Positions 43,189 to 51,245 of a stretch of 64,000 nt of DNA are shown here, piece by piece (the stretch's first letter is position 1; every line of letters starts with the position of its first letter). Both the position numbers and the translations under genes were made by a program. This DNA comes from Deltaproteobacteria bacterium (GTDB lineage: Bacteria; Desulfobacterota; Binatia; HRBIN30; CADEER01). The stretch is taken from the NCBI GenBank assembly GCA_029262455.1, contig JAJCZJ010000020.1, positions 124,001 through 188,000 on the forward strand, in the 5' to 3' direction. Below the pieces are notes generated by a model. The model was not told the DNA's origin. It did not search any database and saw only the letters and a program-made list of their open reading frames with translations.

Positions 43189-43231
43189 CCCACGGCAGTG
43201 AGACGCGTCACCCTGGGGGGATGAAGCTTAG

Positions 43232-46200
43232 CTAAGAATCGAAGCCGTGTTCACGTGCAAGCCGACGCAGTTTGCGCGACTCAGCATCGTCGCCGTTTTG
43301 TTCTTTGTGGTCCGCGTAGGCGTTGAACAAACGGCCAAGGATCCAACCGGGCGCTTGCCTGTCGCCTGACGAGGCTTCCGCAAACTCGATCGCGGTGCGA
43401 AAGTTCTCATCGGCAGCACTCGTGCGGCCCAACTCCCCTTGAGTCCCGGCGAGATTGCCCAGAATGATCGCACGGACCCATTTGGGCGAACGATTCGATT
43501 CCGCGATACCCGCCGCCTCTTCAATCAAACCAAGCGCCTCCTCGGATCGCTCGGTCTTGTTCAAGATCCCAGCGAGCTGGATTAGTGCTTGCATCCGAAG
43601 ACTCTGGGCGTGGCCAACCGGTCGCACCAATAGCGTCAGGACCTCTCTGTAACCCGCTTCCGCCTCGACCAAGTTTCCGGCCTGATTCAGTGACTCGGCG
43701 GCAACGACGAGGGCGTTGACATCACCACCGCCGGGTGCGCTAGCCCGCCCAATCGCAGCGGCTCGCTGCGACAGGGCAACTGCATTATCAGCTCGGCCCA
43801 ATTTTGCCGCGCATTGGGCTAGAGTATTGAGCGGAATCAGCAGCTCGGTCGCATCCCTACCGAAGCGCGACTCTTGGACCCTCAGATGTTCTCGCAACAG
43901 AGGCTCGGCCTCGTCACATCTACCGACCTCGAACAACCCTTGCCCTAGGTTCTGCAGCGATAGGGCGAAGTCCGGATCAGACTCAGAAAACGCGGCACGC
44001 GCAATCTCGAGCGACTCGCGATACGCGGCAAGCGCGGCCTCAACTCGGGCGAGCGACAACAGGGAGAAGCCCAAGTTGTGCAAGAGGTGAACGACTTCAC
44101 GCGAATGAGGTTTCGTTTTGCGAAAGTGAGAAACGAGCTTGTCGAGCTCATCCACCGCTTCGGCGTGCCGCCCCGCTTCCTGCAGAGCATCGGCCAACCT
44201 CCGCGAAGCAGCAAGTGATACCGGAGCGGCTTGCCCCAGTTCCCGGGTCGTTACCTCAGCCGCGTCACGAAACTCCTGTGCCACCTCCTGACCGGCCCCT
44301 TCGCACTCGCCACCGGATCCGACACCGATGCGCCGGTTGACCACCGAAGAGCCGCATCCCTCACCCGCAGCACGCTGCGAAAGTGAGACCAGGCTAGAGC
44401 GTGCCAATACAACGTCGGGATGGTCCGCGCCAAGAGCGGTTTCTAGGAGCCTGACCCCCTCCTTGAGGCGCTCCTTCGCTTCCTCTAGTTCACCCGAAGC
44501 CGTGAGAGCGGTCGCGAGGTTGAGCAAGCCTCGCCCGACTGAGGCGTCGCCTAGAGGCAGGACGCGACCGCGAATTTCTACTGCTTCGCGCTGCAGCGCG
44601 AGCGCGTCGTCGAATCGACCATCTCCCTGATACAAGAGAGCGACATTCGAGAGTACTTCTGCCAGGTACGGATGCAACGGTCCGAGATCTCGACGCAGCA
44701 CACTCAACATGTGCTTTACTTCTTCACTCGATACACACTCCCCGAGACCGGCCATTTCAGCGAGCACCAGATTGTTCATCGCCAACGCTACGAAAAGGTG
44801 ATCGGCACCGAAGCTTTGGCGCAATAGCGCAACGGACTCGTCCAATAAAGCCTTGGCGCTGTCCCCGCTGCCAGTGGCAATGCGCAACAATCCCAGACCG
44901 GCGAGCGCAGAGGCGAGCTCCGAAGTGTGTAGTGGCGTCGAACCACGGAGGAGTCGTACCGCATCCTTATAGAGTGCCCCTGCCAGCGGATAGTCGCGCT
45001 GCTGCCACGCCCGCGAAGCCTTCGCCAAGTACACTCGACCGAGGACTGCCCCACCACCGGCTCTGGCTAAGTCGAACGCACGCTGCAGGCGGCCATCCGC
45101 TGCATCGTCCCGCCCGGCTCTGGCGTCGGCTTCTCCCAGGGTGAGTAACGTCTCCACCAGAATGGGACCCACTTCGACCGGTGCGTCATCGAAGGGACTG
45201 CAATCGCCAGCCGCAATCGACAAAGCAGCTTGCGGCTCGTTCAAACGCAGGGTCCGGCGGACAAGCCGCTCTCCGAGATCGATCTGTAGGACTCCGGACA
45301 GCTGATCCAAATCATCATTCTCTGGCGCCAGCGTTTCGACGCTGACAAAGGCGTGAATACCATCCCCGACAGCCACGATGTCGGACAAACCACGGCCGTA
45401 GTCCGCGACAGTGATGAGCTCGAAACCGAGAGTTTCCGTGTCGATCACGGCGACTGTTTCACCGACAAGCTGTCCACTTCGTTGCGCAACTGCGAGGCGT
45501 GCATCCGCCACCAACGCCAGGCGTCCATCCCGGGAAAATGCGATCGACCGCGGCCCACCACCGACTGCGATTTCAGCGACGACTTTTCGGTAAAGCACGT
45601 CGACAACATGAACCAGACCGGCCTCCGGCGATTCGCCGTTGCTTCCTACGAACAAAGATCGACCATCCGGGCTGAGCGCGAGCGTCTCGGGGAAGCGTCC
45701 CTCGCCGAGTTCGATCGTCCCGACAACGGCCCCCGCCTTAACGTCGACAATGTTGATCGCGCCCGTGCCTGCCACGGCAACGTAGAGTTCGAACCCATTG
45801 CGCGAAAAAACCAAATCTGCCGGCGCCTGGCCGACGCGGACCGACCGCGCCACTCCGTCCGCCTGAGTGGTGTAAAATACCGCGTCTCCGCGCCGCGCAA
45901 GCGCCGCAAAGCCGCCTTCAGGACTTTGCACGATCCGATCGATGCTCGTTGCCAAGAGAGGTCTGTGTTTAGATCCATCGACGGAGATTCGCGTGATTCC
46001 ATGCAAGCCTCCGGCATACAGTTGCTGTCCATCGGCATCGACCGCCAGCGTGGTGGCGCCGTCCCCAGCTTCGATCTCCCCGGCAAGCCGTAGGCCAAGC
46101 GGGTCGTATATTCCGATCGTGCCGGAGTCCCGGCCTAACGTGTACAGACACTCGCTTGCAGAAGCCGTCGCCACGCCGACACAATAGAGAACCGTTGCAA

Positions 46201-46237
46201 CCGCACGAAGCAGTCGGCTGGCCATACCACACCCCAT
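43232..46237 (-). CDS. secreted YVTN-type beta-propeller fused to TPR repeats
   Basis: A 1001-residue protein with a signal peptide (LLRAVATVLYCVGVATASAS). Residues about 30-340 form a propeller with YVTN-like units (DLVFSRNGFELYVAVAGTGA, TLALSPDGRSLFVGSNG, SIAFSRDGRLALVADARLAV). Residues about 355-990 are tetratricopeptide/Kinesin-light-chain-like repeats of 42 residues (GRFDDALALQREAVEIRGRV, LHNLGFSLLSLARVEAALAA). It is exported, so a periplasmic or surface interaction scaffold is likely. Two starts are possible: 46237 or the ATG 12 bases later (46225), which has GGGGTG at good spacing and fits the proposed -24/-12 promoter at 46253-46267 better. Confidence 0.75.
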   Translation of the reverse strand: MGCGMASRLLRAVATVLYCVGVATASASECLYTLGRDSGTIGIYDPLGLRLAGEIEAGDGATTLAVDADGQQLYAGGLHGITRISVDGSKHRPLLATSIDRIVQSPEGGFAALARRGDAVFYTTQADGVARSVRVGQAPADLVFSRNGFELYVAVAGTGAINIVDVKAGAVVGTIELGEGRFPETLALSPDGRSLFVGSNGESPEAGLVHVVDVLYRKVVAEIAVGGGPRSIAFSRDGRLALVADARLAVAQRSGQLVGETVAVIDTETLGFELITVADYGRGLSDIVAVGDGIHAFVSVETLAPENDDLDQLSGVLQIDLGERLVRRTLRLNEPQAALSIAAGDCSPFDDAPVEVGPILVETLLTLGEADARAGRDDAADGRLQRAFDLARAGGGAVLGRVYLAKASRAWQQRDYPLAGALYKDAVRLLRGSTPLHTSELASALAGLGLLRIATGSGDSAKALLDESVALLRQSFGADHLFVALAMNNLVLAEMAGLGECVSSEEVKHMLSVLRRDLGPLHPYLAEVLSNVALLYQGDGRFDDALALQREAVEIRGRVLPLGDASVGRGLLNLATALTASGELEEAKERLKEGVRLLETALGADHPDVVLARSSLVSLSQRAAGEGCGSSVVNRRIGVGSGGECEGAGQEVAQEFRDAAEVTTRELGQAAPVSLAASRRLADALQEAGRHAEAVDELDKLVSHFRKTKPHSREVVHLLHNLGFSLLSLARVEAALAAYRESLEIARAAFSESDPDFALSLQNLGQGLFEVGRCDEAEPLLREHLRVQESRFGRDATELLIPLNTLAQCAAKLGRADNAVALSQRAAAIGRASAPGGGDVNALVVAAESLNQAGNLVEAEAGYREVLTLLVRPVGHAQSLRMQALIQLAGILNKTERSEEALGLIEEAAGIAESNRSPKWVRAIILGNLAGTQGELGRTSAADENFRTAIEFAEASSGDRQAPGWILGRLFNAYADHKEQNGDDAESRKLRRLAREHGFDS

Positions 46238-46252
46238 CCCTCATGTTTTATA

Positions 46253-46267
46253 GCAACAAGCATGCCG
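46253..46267 (-). promoter_or_regulatory. sigma-54-like -24/-12 site upstream of the propeller-TPR gene
   Basis: Minus strand reads CGGCATG-CTTG-TTGC followed by T: GG at -24 and GC at -12 with correct spacing and 9 of 11 consensus matches. Predicted start is near 46241, leaving a very short leader to the ATG at 46225. Less certain than the three stronger sites in this region. Confidence 0.35.
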
Positions 46268-46444
46268 CGAACCCGGCAATTCGCCAGCCTACGGGTATCT
46301 TCAGGTGTTCATCGGCCAAGCGGTTCAAGAATGACCAATCGTCATCCAAACCCGCGGCCGCGCACCTTCGACTACCACGCCCCTCAGCGCTGGGCGGCGC
46401 CTGTTTTTCAACGGCTATTGACCGGAAAGCTGCCGCTTGCCGGG

Positions 46445-46933
46445 TTATACGCCAAAAACGACTTTGCCTGCCCAAACCACGGGCACCCCATTGACGATCA
46501 CGTAGGCCAAGCGCTTGGCTTCAAGATACGGGTTCCGCTAGGTCGCTCGATCCTCAACCGTGTCAGGATCGAAGAGCGTCAGATCGGCATCCATCCCTTC
46601 TTGAATGCGGCCTTTGCGAGCGAAGGATGGGGCGTATCGTTCTAAACGACATTCCTTCAAATAGTAGTGAATCACCGCCCCATCGGGATACATCTCCCGA
46701 TACTCCTCGAACATTCCCGCGTCGAATCGCTCGCCGTTGGCAGCCCACGCGACATCTTCGTAGGTGATGCTGAAGATCGTCTGCCAGTCTCGTCCGAAGG
46801 CGGCCGAGGAAATAGGCGGACCACGCGATGAGGCCAGTGACAGCAGCCTCAACTGCTGCTGTGCGGGCACACACAGCATTGCCGGATCGATCGAGTGCCA
46901 CGCATCCGATGCGAAATGATCAGACGGGCGCAC
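46445..46933 (-). pseudogene. C-terminal remnant of an amidohydrolase (D-aminoacylase-like)
   Basis: A minus-strand frame reads HFASDAWHSIDPAMLCVPAQ down to GRIQEGMDADLTLFDPDTVE, the typical end of a D-aminoacylase/N-acyl-amino-acid amidohydrolase. After EDRAT it meets TAG (46532-46534 region) and then continues in the same frame as RNPYLEAKRLAYVIVNGVPV VWAGKVVF to TAA at 46445-46447. So one nonsense codon interrupts the C-terminus, and the N-terminal catalytic barrel is missing: sequence upstream is the intergenic region of the next gene. Clearly a decayed gene. Confidence 0.75.
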
Positions 46934-47014
46934 CCCGTCCGTTGGCGGTGCGGAGTTGACGACGCGCTGTCACATCCCTCTCTCATGCTGCGGAATTTTG
47001 CCAAATGTCCCACA

Positions 47015-47029
47015 TGGCACAGTCCTTGC
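47015..47029 (+). promoter_or_regulatory. sigma-54-type -24/-12 promoter
   Basis: TGGCACA-GTCC-TTGC matches 10 of 11 positions of the TGGCACG-N4-TTGC consensus with exact spacing. The -12 GC is at 47028-47029; transcription would start near 47041, giving a leader of about 37 bases to the ATG at 47078 of the DNRLRE protein. No activator gene or enhancer site is evident nearby. Confidence 0.6.
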
Positions 47030-47077
47030 CCTTCCTCCGTCGGACCGAGAGCACCGAAACGGAAGGGATCAACCGCA

Positions 47078-48433
47078 ATGCCAACACTCAGGATCGACAA
47101 TGCCAGCCTCCGCACGTGTCCAGTACTCGTCCTTGCGAGCATAGTTCTCGCGACTACGGCCGGCGCCGCGATCACGAACCTGTCTCCGGTGGAAGACACC
47201 TTTCTTCGCGCTGAGTCACCGAATCAGAATGAGGGTTTGAATACGTTCGTGCGCATTCAACGAACAGGAAAGAATCGAACCGTTCTCCGATTTGACCAAA
47301 ACGCAATTGATACGGCCGTCGGCGGCGCGTCCGTGACCTCGGCCACTCTGCAGCTGTTCGTCGAGTTCAACCAGGAGAACTGGGGCACCGGACGCGAGGT
47401 CGATATCCACCGCATGACCGGAACCTGGACCGAGACTAGTTCCACGTGGAACTGCGCCGACGATAGCAACACTCTGAACCTAGACCCCGACTGCGCCAGC
47501 CAATGGGCCGGTGGAACTTTTGCCGCCACTGCAACCGATTCCTACACTCAATTCAGCACGCCACTCACTGGCGCCGTGACCTTCGACGTGACTGCCGACG
47601 TCAACGACTTCATCGCCGGCACCTTCACGAACTTCGGGTGGCTCATCAAGAAACGGCTGGAGGGGCAAAACGGCCAGGTCAACTACAGCTCGCGCGAGAA
47701 CGTCGTCGTCGCTCAGCGTCCGATCCTGACCATCGATTTCGTCCCTCCGACCGCCACCGCAACACTGACGTCAACCCCGACGGCGACACCAACCGACACA
47801 CCGACATCGACACCGACGGCGACGGCTAGCGCCACCAACACACTGGCGGTGATCCCAACCGCGACATCGACGGCAACGGCGACACCAACCATCGGCCCAA
47901 ACTGCAGCGCCCTCCCCCTCACCAACTGCAAGGTCTCGACTGCTTCTCGGAGGGCACGCCTGCTGGTCAAGAATAAGGCTGATCCGAAGCGCAACAAGCT
48001 CCTGTTCGAGCTGCGCAAGGGCGAAGAGACATTGCTCCCCGAGCTCGGCGATCCGATCGGGACGGACACCACCGCTCTTTGCATCTACGACACAACTGGC
48101 GCGACGCCGAATCTCACAGTGCAGATCGAAATTCCGCCAGGCGGAACCTGCGACGGCAATCCCTGCTGGAAGCAAACGGCTAAAGGCTTCAAGTACGTCG
48201 ATCCCGATTCAACGATCGCGGGAACCCGAAAGATCTTGCTAAACAAGGCCCGCCCCGGACGCGGCCGTGTGCTCTTCAAGGCCAACGGTCCGAACTCCAA
48301 CGTGACGCTTCCGTTCACGCAGGACCCCGAGATCATCGTCCAACTCAAAGTCGAAAATGGCACGTGTTGGGAAAGTCGCTTCTCGACCAACGCCATCAAC
48401 ACCGCCGAATTCTTCCGCGCGCGCTCAGACTGA
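47078..48433 (+). CDS. secreted DNRLRE-domain protein with Thr/Pro-rich linker and Cys-containing C-terminal domain
   Basis: A 451-residue protein with a signal peptide (CPVLVLASIVLATTAGAA). Residues about 30-205 form a DNRLRE-type domain (VEDTFLRAESPNQNEGLNTF, RTVLRFDQNAI, GTWTETSSTWNC). A linker of TPT/TAT repeats (about 210-265) follows. The C-terminal domain (about 275-445) has the pattern LLVKNKADPKRNKLLFELRK, then ALCIYDTTGA, GGTCDGNPCWKQTAKGFKYV and a final GTCWESRFS. I recall this tail from environmental deltaproteobacterial genomes, often on secreted proteins. The ATG at 47078 follows GGAAGGGA; an open frame reaches 46895. A good -24/-12 promoter precedes it. Confidence 0.8.
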   Translation: MPTLRIDNASLRTCPVLVLASIVLATTAGAAITNLSPVEDTFLRAESPNQNEGLNTFVRIQRTGKNRTVLRFDQNAIDTAVGGASVTSATLQLFVEFNQENWGTGREVDIHRMTGTWTETSSTWNCADDSNTLNLDPDCASQWAGGTFAATATDSYTQFSTPLTGAVTFDVTADVNDFIAGTFTNFGWLIKKRLEGQNGQVNYSSRENVVVAQRPILTIDFVPPTATATLTSTPTATPTDTPTSTPTATASATNTLAVIPTATSTATATPTIGPNCSALPLTNCKVSTASRRARLLVKNKADPKRNKLLFELRKGEETLLPELGDPIGTDTTALCIYDTTGATPNLTVQIEIPPGGTCDGNPCWKQTAKGFKYVDPDSTIAGTRKILLNKARPGRGRVLFKANGPNSNVTLPFTQDPEIIVQLKVENGTCWESRFSTNAINTAEFFRARSD

Positions 48434-48512
48434 CGAGTCAGAAAACTCCAGGGCGCGTATGACCGCCAGATTGTCCAAATGAAAAGGGGGAACGAACTCG
48501 CTTGACCAATGC

Positions 48513-50972
48513 TCAGCGAGACACGTTGCGCCAAGGGTTCCAAGCATAGCTGCGAACGCTCTCCCGCACGAGAACACTGGCCGGATCGACCGAGAGGTAT
48601 TCATCCCACGGTGTGGACCGGCGGGAGATTTCGACGGCGTCTCGAGCAACGAGAAGGAGCGGCTCCTCCATTGTCCGACCGTCGTAGAAGATCTTGTCAC
48701 AGGCTCCATTCATTCGACAAACCCAATCACCGCTCTCCACCCAATCCAGCGTCGCCACCGCACTCAGGCCGGCGGCGAGTTGGATGCTCGCATCGAAGTG
48801 ACACAGATCCGAATCCAATGTCGTCCTCAGCTGCCCATCCGCGACTGCGTGCTCGACGACACTCGCTAGTTGGAGCAAGCGGACCGGATCAGCAGCAGCG
48901 CCAGCGGTGAGCTGGTCGAGCACCAGGGCGTGCGCTCGCCCCTCATCTTCCTCGACGTAGACCGTCCACTCCGCGCGACGCCCCTCGGGCGCATCGTCGA
49001 CTTCGTAGACACGCAGGGAAAGATAGTAGTCCGCGGCGGCCTCGCTCTCGAGAATCTGTATCTTTGCGAGGCGGGTACCCTCAGGAAGACTGAGGGTACT
49101 TTCAAACCCCCCTGGGTCGGTGACGACAAAATTGAAATAGACGGAAGGAACCGACTTGCCGATCGTGAACGCTGCTAGCGCATCCCCCTCGCCGGCTACC
49201 GCCGATTCCGCGACTTGTCGAACGGCGGTTGGATAGAAGTTGTTTTTGAAGCGGATCAGCTCCTGCCGGAAGTCCGCGGTCACATCGAGATATTCCGCGT
49301 CGAGATTCCACCAAGGCGAGATCACGATCTCCAGTGGGTTGAGGTATACGTAGCTGTGCTTCGGCCGCGGCTTGACGTATTTGCCCCAGGGGCTGTCATC
49401 CGAAATCTCAACGTCCGAATCGGGGATGCGAACCCCGTCCCGGTTGTGGATCGAAGCGTTGTAGAGCGTACGATCCGACACTCCATTGCCCCAGTAGATG
49501 TAATCATTGGCGGCAACGAACTCCCGCGCGAAGCCCACACGATCTTCAGGTTCCTGCGGCCAAACAATACGTGACACAAAGTAATCGACAACCTCGTCAC
49601 TGTTCGGATCTTCGACGCCCACGTAGCTGACAATCCGACCGCCGTCGAACTCGTGAGAGACGGGCTCCGGCAGAGTCAGGAGATTCACCGAGTCGGCTGA
49701 AACATTCTCTGCCGCCGCCTGTACAACGAGGAAGCGCGGATGACCTCCCTCGGGATCCTCGACGAAGACAGACCACTCGACGCGGGCGCCATCCACCAAT
49801 CCGCCCGATGATTGATAGGCGTTGAGTACAAGGAAGTACGTCGGCTCATCCGTTTCCAGGATTCGAATCGGTGCCAGCTTGAAGCCCATGGGGAGCTCGT
49901 TCGCCTCAAAATCCCTGATCGTCGCACGATCCGCGAACTCGAAATTGATAAAAATGGAGTTCGGCTCTCCCCCGACATCGAAGTTCAACCAGGGAACGCT
50001 GCCACCGTGGACTACCCCATCGGCGTAGTCCACCGCGTCCATGCCGTGGACGAGCTTCTTGAGCAAGGCACGCGATTCGAGAATCTCCTCAGCGGCTCTG
50101 TCGAAGGCCACGGTCGGTATCTCCACATCGACCGTGCCCGAGTCGCCGATGATTAGCAGCGGGATCTCCGTATCGGATACCAGCTCGTTGAAGCGGTCTA
50201 CGTAGTTCGCCGCGTTGTCGGTATGGAAGCTGACCCGCCCCTGAAACGAATTAGCCGAGAAAGAGAGTGCACCGCTGACGGCGCGAGCACCCCTGAGTGA
50301 GACGGCCCCCGATCCCGGCTGGGAAACCTCGCGATAGAGCGCAGGGAGGCCATAGACAAAAGCGAACGGTTCGCTCTCGTCAAGTGCGACTAGATAGGGC
50401 CCGATGTCACCAGCTTCGACCCCAGGGTCCTCTGCTTCGTAGGTATCGATCGCAGCGTGGACGCCATTTTCACGGCCTACGACCAACCGCCCATCGCGGA
50501 GCAGAGTGACGTGGAGATCGGAGTCGCCTTCACGGTAGAGCGAATGGCCCTTATAGCTTGCCGCCGGATGCAGCCTGTCGGTTTCCACGACTTCGCCGAC
50601 TTCGCACGCCTCGGTCTCTGCGACCAGAATGAAGCCGTTTGCGTCGGTCGTCTGAGCGAGCACTACACTCTCGATCCTAGCCGCAATGTCGGCCCCCAGG
50701 GTGTAACGCCTGATCGTTTCGAAGGGAAAGTTGAGCGCCGCATCCACGCCCTGCCCCTCGAGCAGGCTAGCGATCGCAGTGGCGAGGGGTTCGCCCGACA
50801 GAAGAGAAGCGAAGTCCACGGCAAGAACCCCCCGCGTATCTCGCGGCAGGACAGTCATTAGGGCTGGGGCCTCGATCTCCGGCTGCTTCGCCGCACAATC
50901 CCCATCGTCGTCACCACACGCAGCTAGAATAACAATTGACACCAGAACGAGGACCACCCGCCGCATCTTCAT
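48513..50972 (-). CDS. lipoprotein with internal tandem duplication, unknown function
   Basis: An 819-residue protein. The N-terminus MKMRRVVLVLVSIVILAACG carries a lipobox LAAC, so it is a lipid-anchored periplasmic or outer-membrane protein. Residues about 20-310 look like a DUF3352-type repeat (LPRDTRGVLAVDFASL, DLHVTLLRDGRLVVGREN). The rest contains two related units, each with a segment like LPxGxxLAxIxILExxxxxYxLxLxxY, a WxVxVEDxxG strand, and SPWxxY then a WNPW/PWWN region (first near residues 335-560, second near 610-815). This indicates an old internal duplication. GGAGG at -6 supports 50972. Convergent with the DNRLRE gene. Confidence 0.75.
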   Translation of the reverse strand: MKMRRVVLVLVSIVILAACGDDDGDCAAKQPEIEAPALMTVLPRDTRGVLAVDFASLLSGEPLATAIASLLEGQGVDAALNFPFETIRRYTLGADIAARIESVVLAQTTDANGFILVAETEACEVGEVVETDRLHPAASYKGHSLYREGDSDLHVTLLRDGRLVVGRENGVHAAIDTYEAEDPGVEAGDIGPYLVALDESEPFAFVYGLPALYREVSQPGSGAVSLRGARAVSGALSFSANSFQGRVSFHTDNAANYVDRFNELVSDTEIPLLIIGDSGTVDVEIPTVAFDRAAEEILESRALLKKLVHGMDAVDYADGVVHGGSVPWLNFDVGGEPNSIFINFEFADRATIRDFEANELPMGFKLAPIRILETDEPTYFLVLNAYQSSGGLVDGARVEWSVFVEDPEGGHPRFLVVQAAAENVSADSVNLLTLPEPVSHEFDGGRIVSYVGVEDPNSDEVVDYFVSRIVWPQEPEDRVGFAREFVAANDYIYWGNGVSDRTLYNASIHNRDGVRIPDSDVEISDDSPWGKYVKPRPKHSYVYLNPLEIVISPWWNLDAEYLDVTADFRQELIRFKNNFYPTAVRQVAESAVAGEGDALAAFTIGKSVPSVYFNFVVTDPGGFESTLSLPEGTRLAKIQILESEAAADYYLSLRVYEVDDAPEGRRAEWTVYVEEDEGRAHALVLDQLTAGAAADPVRLLQLASVVEHAVADGQLRTTLDSDLCHFDASIQLAAGLSAVATLDWVESGDWVCRMNGACDKIFYDGRTMEEPLLLVARDAVEISRRSTPWDEYLSVDPASVLVRESVRSYAWNPWRNVSR

Positions 50973-51148
50973 GAAAACCTCCGACTCGATCGCAAAAGTA
51001 CTATCAGGACGCACAATGCCTGATAAGCCGCCGAGGCCGAGGGGGGGGGCCCACGCCAACGCGGAGGGTATGAACTTGGAGCACGGCGTCGAGGGCTGCT
51101 CGGCAGTCCGTCCGCGCCATCTTCAACCTGGTTGATCTCCACAAAACA

Positions 51149-51181
51149 GTGAGGCGGCCCGGATCCTCCGAGCCGCCTCAC
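51149..51181 (-). terminator. Rho-independent terminator of the Cys-rich protein gene
   Basis: A perfect 10-bp stem, GTGAGGCGGC and GCCGCCTCAC, with a 13-base loop. On the minus strand it is followed by TGTTTTGTGG. It lies 65 bases downstream of the stop at 51246 and before the lipoprotein gene, so it ends the upstream transcript. Confidence 0.75.
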
Positions 51182-51245
51182 CGCCGTTGGGGTCAAGAGC
51201 ACCTCGGCTCCACAATAGCAGCCTTAGGTCACCCTCTCGTAAAAA

